Source of the DNA: Perkinsus olseni
Lineage: Eukaryota > Perkinsozoa > Perkinsida > Perkinsidae
Length of the DNA stretch: 64,000 bases
NCBI GenBank assembly: GCA_013115135.1
Contig: JABANP010000155.1
Location: 40,345 to 104,344 of the forward strand
Direction of reading: 5' to 3'
Part shown: positions 42,006-53,488 of the stretch, in pieces
Numbering within the stretch: position 1 is the first letter of the stretch
How the letters are laid out: every line of letters starts with the position of its first letter
The notes under the pieces: generated by a model
The model's input: the letters and a program-made list of their open reading frames with translations, nothing else
What the model was told of the DNA's origin: nothing
Database searches by the model: none
Made by a program: the position numbers and the translations under genes

Positions 42006-44765
42006 TTATCGGGAAGGAGCTGATCCATCACCATTCTCACCGGGAGTGGTCACCCCAGGAGATTCCTCCTTTGGAACGGGCAGCGTCTCCAGCGCTACAC
42101 CCCTGGGAATGTCTTCGTCCGACGACGACGATACCGCAGATTTACGGCACTTGAACTTGTTGGTGATCCAGCGTAAATCAGCCTGGCCCCACCAGAGCAT
42201 GAACTCTAGCCAGGCGAGAGTGAGCAGCCTCCATGCAAGTCCAACAAAAACAAGGACCAAGAAATTGCGAGGAATATGGTCAGTCGAGTAATCCAGCTCC
42301 TCGAAAAGCTCCAAAACTTCATCGATCTCCAGCACATTATCGGGCAACGATGTGAACTCCGCCAAGCTGAGTAGCTCCACCGAGTAAATCCCCACACCAA
42401 AATAAGTAGCCCACAACTGGAACGTCTTTAACGTAGTCACAGGCGGGGATACACCGCCGAACATCGTCACGAATTGAGTCGGCACAATCACCGACAGCAA
42501 GAGCGCGATCTCCGTAGGGAAAACCACCGTCACTAGGTGGGCAAATCCAGTGACCCACCAGGTGAAGCAGAGGAAGATTCCATAGCCATGGGCGATGTGA
42601 TAGGAGGGCGTGGTGACAAGGTACCATGTCGAGGTAAAGATCAAGGTCACCAGAATGTTATCAAATAAGTTCACGAAACTTTTGGACAACCAGTAGGCGA
42701 AGACAGAGATACCCGTCGAAGACTCTCGACTGAATATCAACTTCTCTTTACCGTACACTTGAAGGGCCCCCGCTCCCACCATGATACCGAAGAACATGAG
42801 CCCAACCATCTGGTTATTCGGCACCAGCACGTAATCAGACTGGCCGCTGACAGTCGCTCCAATGATGACCGCCGCCATGAACGTCAGGGACAGATCCAGG
42901 AAGAGCTGAGGAATCGAGATGAGCTCGATATTCCTGTTAGTGAAAATCAAAAATTGGCGCCACACCGAAGAGATCTCACGATCCTTCAATCGACTGCAGT
43001 CCGGTAGAACCATATGACTGAGGATAGACACCTCCTCGGACGCTTCGCCATACATAGCGGCGGCGAAGCTCGCGCAAGTGAGTATCTCATTCTCAGCAGC
43101 CATGACTCTGTGAAGCCCCTGAGCTTCCTCGATAGTGCACTCGATTTCTAGAATACGACAGAGTCGGAAGATGTCATGGCCAGTAAGGAGATGATCGCAT
43201 TGAACTTTGAGGATCTCCGACAGCCTCTCACCCAGCTCATCCGCAGATTGCACTCGGTCGCCGTCGGTGGAGTCACCAAAGGACCCCAGTGTGATGGTCA
43301 TCGTTCCATTCAGTCTCTTATGGGTCAACTTGGGGGCTCTTCCCCCGTCTCGGAAGGGGTCCGACATCCTGTCCGTATGATCTCGCCAAGCTTCGAAGAG
43401 AGCCTCAGCGTCGAAATGTCGATCGACTGTTCCGTCAGGATTGCAGCGGGGAAGGGCACCGGTGACGATATCTATGAACCAATCAGCTACGTTCTCGCCC
43501 GGGGGGAGAGAAAACCCGAGATTTGTGAAGTACTCTTGAATGACATTAGTACGGCCAAGATACACCGTCTTACCACCCTTGCCGAGTAGTAGACAATGAG
43601 TGAACTGTCTGAAGATGGCGTAGCGTGGCTGATGAATGACACAAACGACGGTAATACCCAAAGTCCTCATTCTTGCCAAACATTTAGTAACGGCCATACT
43701 GGCAGCAGAATCCAAACCAGAGGTTGGCTCATCCAAGAATAATACACGGGGATAAGCCACCAATTCGATACCGATATTAACACGCTTCTTCTGACCACCG
43801 GATATTCCCCTCCTCCCAGGCGACCCCACGATGGTGTGTCGAACTTGCTCAAGATCCAAGACTTGAATAACATCCTCGATGATCTTCAACTTCTTCTCCC
43901 GGGGCATATCTTCGGGCAACCGGACCATAGCCGAGTAATAAAGATTTTGATACACAGTGAGCCGGTCAAACATGATATCATCCTGCGGTACAAAGCCGAG
44001 TTGTTTCGGATACTCTCCAAAGTTTCCTTCGAAACCGTTGACCCAAATCTTTCCAGTCACATCTCCGTATGGTGCTCGATTCGAAAGGGCGTTCATGAAG
44101 GTTGTCTTACCACCTCCAGACGGCCCCATCACTGCCACCAACGACCCCGGCGGGAACAAACCACTGACATCGTCCAGGATCTTCTTACCTCCTTTCTTCA
44201 ACCTCATAGTAAGCCCTTCAAAGCGGATATCCACAGGAGAATATCTAATATCGTTAGTAAACCCCTGCATCTTCTGAGCTTGCAAATACACCCCCGTCAA
44301 CGACTGTACCACACTATTATAAACCTCAGTGGTCCTCTGATGAGCCTTACCATATCTATCGGATCTCATCATACGCCACTTCCGGTAGTAATGGATGCCC
44401 AGAGTCAACGCTGTCACCACAAGGCCAATAACCACTACTATCAGAATTCCAAACCAAGTAGGTATGACCCTATACGACCCCGCCGGACAGTACGACGACC
44501 ACCCACATTTCTTAGGTTCGGCGAACCCAGATTGACAGAAGTATCCTTCCGGACACCTCACCGGCGTCGCTCCGTCGGTCCACGGGCAGTAATATGACTT
44601 CGGGCACAAAGTCTCTTCGCCTTCAAAGCAATAGTACCCTTCCCTTATGTTCTCGGGGCCACACAGGACGCATGTCCCGCTCAGGATAGCCTTGTCGAAG
44701 AGCAACCCGTTCTGGCAGAGGTCGGGGTATGTACAGTTGCTGTTGACAGGGCAGGTGCCAGCCAT
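42006..44765 (-). CDS. ABC transporter, ABCG half-size, Cys-rich N-terminal domain (copy 3)
   Basis: Single-exon 919-residue exporter with the same architecture as copy 1: an N-terminal Cys-rich ectodomain (TYPDLCQNG, GYYCFEG, GYFCQSGFAEP), a transmembrane helix, an ABC ATPase and about six C-terminal helices. Outside the ATPase it is clearly diverged from copies 1 and 2, but from about 43576 to 44132 its DNA is almost identical to them, covering Walker A through the H-loop and GKGG. This points to recent gene conversion. The linker keeps the same helix pairs (LSEILKVQCDHLLTGHDIF). It ends in an acidic/Ser/Pro tail. Start MAGTCPVNSN is the only Met before the Cys-rich domain. Confidence 0.93.
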   Translation of the reverse strand: MAGTCPVNSNCTYPDLCQNGLLFDKAILSGTCVLCGPENIREGYYCFEGEETLCPKSYYCPWTDGATPVRCPEGYFCQSGFAEPKKCGWSSYCPAGSYRVIPTWFGILIVVVIGLVVTALTLGIHYYRKWRMMRSDRYGKAHQRTTEVYNSVVQSLTGVYLQAQKMQGFTNDIRYSPVDIRFEGLTMRLKKGGKKILDDVSGLFPPGSLVAVMGPSGGGKTTFMNALSNRAPYGDVTGKIWVNGFEGNFGEYPKQLGFVPQDDIMFDRLTVYQNLYYSAMVRLPEDMPREKKLKIIEDVIQVLDLEQVRHTIVGSPGRRGISGGQKKRVNIGIELVAYPRVLFLDEPTSGLDSAASMAVTKCLARMRTLGITVVCVIHQPRYAIFRQFTHCLLLGKGGKTVYLGRTNVIQEYFTNLGFSLPPGENVADWFIDIVTGALPRCNPDGTVDRHFDAEALFEAWRDHTDRMSDPFRDGGRAPKLTHKRLNGTMTITLGSFGDSTDGDRVQSADELGERLSEILKVQCDHLLTGHDIFRLCRILEIECTIEEAQGLHRVMAAENEILTCASFAAAMYGEASEEVSILSHMVLPDCSRLKDREISSVWRQFLIFTNRNIELISIPQLFLDLSLTFMAAVIIGATVSGQSDYVLVPNNQMVGLMFFGIMVGAGALQVYGKEKLIFSRESSTGISVFAYWLSKSFVNLFDNILVTLIFTSTWYLVTTPSYHIAHGYGIFLCFTWWVTGFAHLVTVVFPTEIALLLSVIVPTQFVTMFGGVSPPVTTLKTFQLWATYFGVGIYSVELLSLAEFTSLPDNVLEIDEVLELFEELDYSTDHIPRNFLVLVFVGLAWRLLTLAWLEFMLWWGQADLRWITNKFKCRKSAVSSSSDEDIPRGVALETLPVPKEESPGVTTPGENGDGSAPSR

Positions 44766-44979
44766 TCAAAATACGCTGAAACCGTCGCCGTTGAAGAACC
44801 GACACTGATGCCCATCCCCTCGTCCACAACCATCACACCCTTTTCAAGTGGACAGATACCCCGACACCAACCCGTCCATTGTCCCACTCAAAAAACAACA
44901 AAACTGTCATCGATACGCTCGATCGGAAAGTAGGACGCGAGAAAAAACTGGAACTTAGCGCAACAGCATTGAGGCCTCC

Positions 44980-47900
44980 TCAATTGGTCTCAGGCTCCGG
45001 AGGGTCCACCCACATGCCCTCCGACTTGATCAGCTCTACCAGAACCTGAGAAGATCGCCTCCTCGCTGATGTTAAGAGTTGCATAGAAAACCACTGAAAC
45101 GCCTTTGGGCGGTTTTAAAGCTGCTGCCCTGACCCGTCTGGACTGTACCGAAAGTACTCCGGAATTGCGACCCGAACTCGAGCCTGGTTTCTCCGAACCC
45201 GAACCTCGTCCGACTTGGGGCGGGGTCCCCAATTTACCAGACCTTCAGAACTGGATACCGAGTATTATTATACACCCATCCGAAGCCTCAGCAGCGCGTT
45301 CGATATGCCCCCTGCCGTCCCTATTTATTACATCCTCCGCTACGTCATAATCCACTGCTCTCCTCACACACTCCTTACCTACACACAGGACCAAGTAATC
45401 AAGTACAAGGCAGCATCTGTCGTGGCCCATCGAGAGACCCCTCCGAAGCCCGACCACCATGGCACGGAGCAACCGAGACTGCAGTTACGAAGGTTCCTTC
45501 ACGGTTGATAATAACACCAACTAGAGACAGCCGGAAAGAAGACGTACAACCCGAGCCACACAGCCACTACCGATCCTATCATTATTACCAACGTAAAGAT
45601 CGACCTTCCCAGGCAGACTTCCGACATATCCAAAGTCAGCATCAGCCATCTCACCCGGACCATTCACCACACAGCCCATAACGGCAATGCGCAGTCCCGA
45701 GAGATGTCCCGTCCTGCGATAGAGATATCATGCAGCTGTCTTCGATCAAACACACAGCGAAGGTGTACCGCACAGGTCGAATCCAAGGCATGCCATCATA
45801 CACCCGCCGTCACGCTTGCTAGGCCGCAGTTATTACTTCTTTCGGATCCTCTCGGTGGTGTCTTGGAGGTCGAACAAAGTCCTCCCACAACTCGGACAAG
45901 ATATAAACTCCGTCTTACTCAATCGCATTCTCGAACCCTACCAAATAATTTCGTGGCGCGCGGTCAATGACAGTCCGCATCACCCATTCCCTACCTGCAT
46001 CAGATTAAGACTCAAGTCCCTCGCCTCTTCCGTGGTCAGCCCCCGGTCGTCCCAGAAGACCCCATCACCCAGGCCATCCACGAATAAGCCGCCGAACTCC
46101 GAGGCTCCAAGAATGACAGCAGAATCAGAACCAGCCTCTGAGGCAAGCGAAGCCATGTCAACCGGTCGCAATGCCCGCCGAACCCTACTCGCTTGAGAAG
46201 CCCCCTCGGGGTATGTGAACCAGAGTAGTAGAGGTATCCTACACTTCCTCACGGCCTTGGCTACTTGACGACCAGCGTGCACTCGGCACGACGACTCCGG
46301 TTTGAATATGAAGAACCGTACTGCTGCCTGCAACCAGAGGCTTCAACTCAGCTTCAACAAGCAAGGTTTCCAAGTCGGTGAGTGGTCAGAAATGAATCCT
46401 TCACAGCGCGGGCAATACTAACAGAGGTACTTACCTTATTAGGATGCGCCAAGATCTTCTCAACATCTTCTGCGCTCCTCACGATGCATGCGCATCCACC
46501 CGCCCGACCAAGATTGACCGAGTCGAGCTCTGATGGCTCAGCCACTAGTAGCTGCCACACAACAGCATCGTCACTGCGCCACGAAATTCCCCTCACCCGT
46601 ACCGTGCTCCCCGGCAAGATCTCCTCAGTGCCGAGTATGACCACCCCGCTATCCTGTATTGCTCTTATAGCATCCATGGCAGTATCGGCAGCATCCTCAT
46701 CGACCAACAGCACATCAACCGACCCGACATCCTTCTGATACCGGCCGTCTTGCCGAGCCTTCAACCCCAAGCCCTTCGCTGAAAATATCCAACGACCATG
46801 CAGAAGGTCGCGGGTTCTATCCCAGCACTACTCATATATTCCTTCATATTCTCCGCGGCGGCCTTGGGATCGTATCGAAGTATCAAGCTGCCGTCCTTGT
46901 GAAGAGGTGCCTTACAAAAATCAAATAAAAAATTCACCCCATAAAGCGACTCCGAAGCTACGGCAGACAGACCGTCTACTGTTACAGCGTCAAATTCCAA
47001 GGACGTCGTAACAGTAGAAATTCTAAGGAACGGGAGCTGTAAGCGGACTCCAAACCGAACCCTCCAAGTATTGAACCCGCGCCGGTGGAGCCTCAGCAAC
47101 GATAGTACATCTATAGCGCTCGTGTCGATCTCCCGCTTAGCGAAATGGTAAGGGTCAATCTGGGCAGCGGCAGCCCCAGCAGCAGCAGGACCCTTCACTC
47201 CAGTACGCTCTGGTGAGGCCTCCAAAGACTTCTCATAGACATCACGCAGAGCCGAGCATGGTCCGACCTAACACGACCGAGTCAGGTAACCAGACTACCG
47301 CTCCTTGGCTACCTCATGCCATGGGTCTTCTGTGAGGCTAACTCTGACGGTATCACCGAGGCCATCCTGCAGCAGGGCCCCGATGCCGATACCAGACTTA
47401 ATCTGAGATAACAACAGTCCATACGCCGCCGAATCTTCTCTCAGCTGAATCGATATGCCTTGATAAACCAAGAAACACTATGTGATTCGAGCGACATGCA
47501 GTGGAAGGCCGCGGAAGAACGCTTAGGCGATATCTTTCGACCTCGGAATGTCACCGCATCAACCTCAGATACCGAAGGAGATAGTCAATCAGTTTCCAAC
47601 CAGACGACCAAGCCTCTCTCCCCTCACTCACCCGTCCATCAGAGCCTCCGCCAGCCTCAGTGACTCCAAGATGTAACGGATAGTCCCAACCACGTCTCTG
47701 ACGAACGACAACCACTAGCGATGATGACACTATAAACACTGTCACAGACTCACCGCCATTTCCGCAGCCAGCAGCCTGTACGCTGCAACCATCACACGGG
47801 TATTGGACGACTGAGAGAGAGAACGGTGCTGCTAGTAATTACCGACCAAACCCATCCAAAGCTACGCATCAAGGCTGCGCTCCAGTAGTAGTATGGCGGT

Positions 47901-50805
47901 ATTACCTTCATGCTGAATATGATATCGTGGAAGTCCAAAGCACGGCACATGAGCCCAACCTCTATAGCGCTAGCCACCATGCCCTGACAACGACGAACGG
48001 CTGAATTGAGGCGAGCCGCCAGAGACGAACGCTGCGACGTAATTATTAGACGACAATGCGGTGACAACGAGAATGGTAACAGCGACATTAAAATCCCGTC
48101 CTGTACGAACGGCAGTTTTCCGCCGGGTGAAACCACCGAAAAAGTCGCGGTATAATACCAAGCGAGTTCGCTTCACCACGATCAGACGAAGGACCCCGGA
48201 TGCCGGGTAGCACATCACTAAACTACTTCATCATCATCAAGTAATCCTCGACGGCTAAATCTCCTAGTAGAACCACGCGTCACAAATGCGCGGCACAGTG
48301 GTATTTCTCAAACGACGGCCGAATATCCGATGAGCTCGGAGAATGTTCAATCCCAGCTACTACCTCAGGAGTGTCACCATACTGAGTGAGGATACGCTCC
48401 GATAGGCTTCCATGATTGACGCCGATCCTCATACACTTGCCTTGGCGCTTCAGAGACTGATCAAAAACAGCCGTGTCGTGAACTATGACAAGCAGTAAGA
48501 TTCCCGATTTCCACCGACTCTCCCAAACTGCTGTTGCGGTATTACCTCTACAAGAGGGGTTAATTTATTGAACATCTCTTCCTGCCACTGAGCTGCAATC
48601 TCTGGGGTAACCTGAACGGACGTGACAATATCAGACGGCGAGGAATCTTGGGGCTGAGCCATAATGGAACAGCTTACGAACACACTTAGACTGTCTAAGT
48701 TAGACATATGCCGTAACCAATGAGCGAACAGTCACCTCGTTGAGTCTCAACGGTTGAGAAGCGCATTAAGTTCAGCGGGAATTTTCAACTGGCTCGACTA
48801 AGTGAATCGGGCAAGAAATTCTCACTACATTGGACACCCATATGAAATGAAGTATTCATTTGATCGAGAGAAGTCACGGATGGGTTTTATACAGTACGCA
48901 GCAGTCCCGGGTTGCCGACGATGACTAACTACCTCAGTGACCTTCCCGAACGTCTTCATGCCATCTATGAAGTTACCAGGATTAATACGTATCTTATCGC
49001 ACCCCTCAGCAGCCAGCATTGCAACCTAAAGTCGACCTAAGATACTCTTCCTTCCGGCAAAGCACTCTACCTTAGGTTTAAAATGTATGTCAGCTACGAT
49101 TGGAGTGGTATAGCCATCCTTCAACAATCTCTCCTTAATCAACTCTGAAAGATACCACAACCGTTTCTGATGCTTCGATAGCTCATTCCGACAACGATAC
49201 GAAGCTCGACACATTCTAAAGGATACGTCCCCCCGTTCAGTAGGGCAACTCTGAAACTTAGAATCGATTCTGGAATTGTTTCTTACTCGTAAATTGCGGT
49301 TACAGAATCGATTCTGAGTTTCAGATTTGGCTCCATTTAACGACCCCTGAAATTCCGGGAATTATTAGTATTACTAGTTGCACGAGCCTCCTTGATGCCC
49401 TGTACTGTAACTCGGACGATATCGATACCAGCATCAGCACACCTGAGGCGAAGCAGTTTTACTGGTTTGCGACAACTACTATAGGAGCTCACCGTTCGAT
49501 CTGCTCTACTGTCGCATCCACATCATCAGTACCTAGGGCATATCCAAGGTTGAAGCGTGCAAGATACGTGATAGGTTGAGCCTTACTGCTATTGGTCATG
49601 GTCTGCAACGCTAGTCGATGCTCACTGCCAACTGGCACATTTCCAACCTAGAAGATACGACTCAAACCTTCCGCGTGCGTAAGATACTCTTACCATAACA
49701 GTACGAGTCTTCCGTCGTATAGGGTGGTCAACCCCTTTGCAGTAAGGCAAGTCCGCGGCGGCCATAATCGGACCTGAATACCGTTGACAATGCCGGGCGT
49801 TGGGATCGAACCCGGGTGTTCCGCCCAACGCAACAGATCCCAGCATCCTCACCAGGATCGAATCTTCCACCTGCAGTTCCCTGAGCAACAGCGCGGCGCG
49901 CCAAGGATCTCCTTTCGAGAGCCTTGCCCTTCCTCCTATGCACTGATGCTGCCAATACTGACGCCAAAGGCCATACCAGCCACCAGCACTCCTAAAGGCT
50001 GGTAGTCGATCTGAGCAGGCCGAGGTGAAGCGCCGGCTGGGATGCCCGATCGAAGCATCGTAGAGGACCTGACAGCAGTCTACTCAGCCGGCAGAACGCC
50101 GTCAAAATAATGCAGAGCAATTCCGCCTATTATTGGCATGGCAACGCGGTGCAATGCACCACAGCCGTAGCCAGTCAAGGGTGTTATGCGAAAAGAACAC
50201 ATGTGCGCGGAAGAAACACCGCGGCGTGAACACGGACGCCGTACACGATTGCTACGTAGCATCTCGGACAAAGATGAATCAGACTAACACTGAAGTGCTT
50301 CCCTCGGCGACGGGCGCTACTACGTCATCTAATTAGTCTTTTTTCAGTTGGATGCAAAGCACTGTTCCGACTTCGCAGCCAGAAAGATATGCCACTCTGA
50401 GTTGACCGGAGATAGTTTTCTAACCGACTGTCGTTCAGCTAGATGAAACACAAGTTGATAAGCTGATGGTGAAGTTAGCGGAGCACACGGCTCACGCCAT
50501 CAGTGGTGCGTCGACGGAAAGAACAGAAACGTAGTTACAGGGTATGACCGCTAGACGAGCATACCAGCCTACCTGCTAAGTCCAGACTGATAGGTGGTCT
50601 CATTACCCGATGGTAGTAGGAACGCAATAGTGTAGTTGGCCAAGACCATCAAGGCAGCTGCCATGGACATCAGCACCCACACCCCGCGGGACTTGTGCTG
50701 ACGACGGCCCCTCTCCGCAGGCATATCGAAATGAGGAGGAGAAGCCCTGCAGGGTGATGATCGAATGCAGCCATCATGATTAACATGCCAGCTCAGGGGT
50801 AGCAT
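44980..50805 (-). CDS. ispG: 4-hydroxy-3-methylbut-2-enyl diphosphate synthase, plant-type IspG (GcpE)
   Basis: [4Fe-4S] enzyme of the MEP isoprenoid pathway: MEcPP to HMBPP, in the plastid. Leader exon 50805 (or Met 50724) to about 50569 encodes a basic stretch and a hydrophobic helix ([20 protein letters not shown]), like a signal anchor for a relict plastid. Exons then include one ending at 49694, 49647-49587 ([20 protein letters not shown]), 49532-49493 (DATVEQIER), 49442 to about 49397 ([18 protein letters not shown]), then [16 protein letters not shown] (about 49140), [12 protein letters not shown] (49019), [14 protein letters not shown] (48440), [10 protein letters not shown] (47920), [14 protein letters not shown] (47690), [13 protein letters not shown] (47370), and the plant-type insert 47225-45980 ([20 protein letters not shown]). 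The Fe-S ligand segments are [10 protein letters not shown] (about 45880) and [10 protein letters not shown] (about 45670). The end, [15 protein letters not shown], stops with TGA at 44980-44982. Exon borders outside the ones given as exact are approximate. Confidence 0.88.
49229..49348. mobile_element. Short MITE in an ispG intron
   Basis: About 120 bp with inverted ends: left CCCCGTTCAGTAGGGCAACT, then CTGAAACTTAGAATCGATTC; right end mirrors it as CAGAATCGATTCTGAGTTTC followed by a CGACCCC end. Same family as 3210-3320. Confidence 0.78.
49785..49830 (-). other. tRNA 3'-half-like sequence
   Basis: On the minus strand CCCGGGTTCGATCCC with CGCCCGGCA behind it resembles a tRNA T-arm plus acceptor. 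No matching 5' half was found; a 7-bp hairpin (CGTTGGG/CCCAACG) may explain part of it. It lies in or next to an ispG exon/intron. Confidence 0.25.
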
Positions 50806-53488
50806 TTTCCTCGAAAATTCTTTACCACACTTTGGTAGACACTAAACTCACTACGGTTGTTGAACAAGAAGATAAGCATCTGCGATCAGGCAATCAGGAC
50901 ACGAGCAAGCGATGTACCAGAGTGGTAATATCACAGTCAACAAGGTCCTCACCGGTCTTAGAGAAGGATGCTTACCGAAATACTCCCATTTCCGTGCACG
51001 CAGGCTTCCTACGTGCGAGCCTAACTGAAACTCAACTCAATTGAAGCGGAAGCGTATAGTAACTGATACATACTGAGAGCACACCTCACCGCATGGATGG
51101 GATCAAAACAAAAAGGTTAATCGGACGAAGGCAATACCGCCCAAATCTCTCTTCTCCATCCGGAGTTCACCTATTATCGCAGAAGGCACTCCGCAGTTTA
51201 ACAACCAAGTTTGTGTGGTTTCTCGTCAGATTGAGATGTGGCCCACATTTGTCACGGACGACTCCTTTTGAGCGGAAACGGAATCATACACGTCTGACAC
51301 GATAGATTATACGGGTCACTAGTGAAACGTTTATCAGCCTTCACCAGCCAAACAGACGGACCAACAACAAGGCCCGCAAACACAGGCCAGTCTATAGTAG
51401 GCTACTCACTTACTGCTGAGAAATTTTAGGGGCCTATTTCACAAGAAAGGCTCCTCACGGAGTACCTTACGGATAGGTGCAAGGAGCAAGGAGCCTTATG
51501 ACGTAAGGAGACTCCTTTCACAAGAAATCGCTCCTTGCACCTCATGCACCTATCCGTAAGGTGCACCTTATGAAGGGTCCCTTACGATGGCTATCAAGCA
51601 AAATACAGCAGTGAAGACAAGCAGCTTTGAGAAAAAATTCAGTATAATTGGGGAATGTCTTGCTATCTTAGCATATCTCAAGCAAAACGGCGATTGAAAG
51701 TGGGAGACTGAGGTAATTTCTCCAAGTCCGAAATGCCCGAGAAAGTTCGTGGAGCGAGAATTGAACTTTCCCAGGGAATTCCGCTGCGGATCAAGCCATG
51801 AGTGGAGCGAAACCGCAAAAAATCCGTAAGGCGCACGTGGTAAGTCCGCGTAGGGAACCCCCGGAGGTACCCTATGGCACCTTACGTAAGGTCCGTAAGG
51901 AGGCATGCCAGAAGGCCTTTTGTGAAATAGCCTTACGTTAGGAGCGCTTCCTTACTCCTACTTATGTAAGGAGCCTTACGGTAAGGTGCCTTATGGTGAG
52001 GAGCCTCATGGCACCTTACACTTACGCCTCAAATCGTAAGGATGTGAAAGCGACTTACGAGAAAACCGTAAGGTACCTTGCAATTTTTGCTCCTTAAGAG
52101 GGCGAAAATCTAAAGAAGGAGAAAAACTAAAGAGAAAAAGACCTAGTGGAGTACTGACCGTAACCCCCGTCAACCCGAAACCCGACTCAGGTCGCCCTTC
52201 GGGCGACCATCACCTCAAACCCGAAGGCCTAGGGTTATAGGTCATAGGTTATCCGAGAGTCAAAAGCGTAATCCCAATCCTCTCCCGGGCGAGCGAGAAA
52301 CTTCTTTAGAAAATGGCAACTTTCTTTAGAAATATGGTTTTTCCCGAAACGCACGCAGTAAATCGATCAGAGCGGCGCGCGCGAGGTGCAGAACCCGATT
52401 GTACCCAACATCGTCGCAAATGCGAGGATGCATTCTTGAGGATCTACAGTATATCATTAAGAAGTCTATTTGCCTAGCGACGCGACCGATCAGGCGCTTG
52501 ATTACATTAGCGAGCAGAGACTGCGAATGGACGGCAGGGTCGAACTAGGGGCATCATACAAGTTGGCGAATGAAGAAGTCGTTTTAGCCAATTTGCTGTC
52601 GCAACTCGTTGATGTGATATCCGTTGGTTACAGGGTGCTAGTACGCGCATCAAATCAGGTCAAAAGTGCAGAAATTGTGAGCAGGCTGTAGGCAAGACCG
52701 ATATCACGAAGGCAGACCACAAGACGACGTCAGAGAGTTCCCGGCACGAGAACCCATGCGTGCACTGCTGCTGCCTTGTTCTTTTTTGCGCCTCCTGGTT
52801 TCTTCTCAACTGTCGCGGTATAATGATAAGGATCTTATTAACCTTCGTATTTCCATAATGCTGAGTCTATCGGCGTTCACTGTGCCGATCTCAACTGCTA
52901 TGCTTCACTCGGTAGGATGGACGTTGAAGAGGAAAGTACTTCCGGCTACTCGCCAACAATAGTGCTCATGTGCCACCCTAACGTCCCGGATAACCTACAA
53001 CCCTTTCCTTACCCATACACTCGCGTGAGATGCGGACTTCAAGGCGAGGTCACTGTAGGCAAAACGCCTGTAGACCTAATGGGAGGCTGTTATAGTGCTG
53101 TTTCATGTTGTTGTCATTATCGCGCTCAGTGTTGTGTTATCAGTTGACTATCGTCATAGTGATAGCGACCGTTGCATGCTTGGAAACTCTGTTGAGCTTC
53201 TCCGGTCTCCAAGTTAGATCCAGATCATCTCCGCACTTTCGTCTTCCCGGACACAGCGGCCAAGATCGCTCAGTATTGATGAGCATGTGATGTATCGCTC
53301 TGCTGTTTCTGAAGAGCATACATTGATGTGTCAGTGTTGAGGGTGACCCGTGGCCAACAAGTCAGCAAAAATTCGACCTTGTAAATAGGTGCGCGAGGAT
53401 GAAGTGCGCCATTGTCTGGTGGATTGTAGAAACAGCTTTTTGGCCCTTCCCTCGCGTATCGCCTTCTCTGTTCAGTATTTTCTGAGCA
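50806..53488. other. Intergenic region, repeat block plus unrecognised open frames
   Basis: Apart from the CCTTACG block, open frames at 52470-52691 and 52917-53147 show no known motif; the latter follows a plausible 3' splice site (CGGTAG at about 52911-52916). A CCCGAAACCCGA-type tract lies at 52155-52235, with GGTCGCCCTTCGGGCGACC, a perfect hairpin, at about 52191-52209. Confidence 0.45.
51430..52090. repeat. Foldback block rich in CCTTACG / CGTAAGG
   Basis: Outer inverted ends: GGCCTATTTCACAAGAAAGG at about 51432 against CCTTTTGTGAAATAGCC at about 51918. Left arm ACCTTACGGATAGGTGCAAG pairs with CTCCTTGCACC and ACCTATCCGTAAGGT at 51528-51564. The word CCTTACG or its complement, often as CTTACGTAAGG, occurs well over 15 times, also beyond the right end to 52080. 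Confidence 0.75.

Noticed and set aside
49785..49830. Complete tRNA in the ispG region
   Set aside because: Only the T-arm/acceptor half resembles a tRNA; no D-arm or anticodon arm could be paired.
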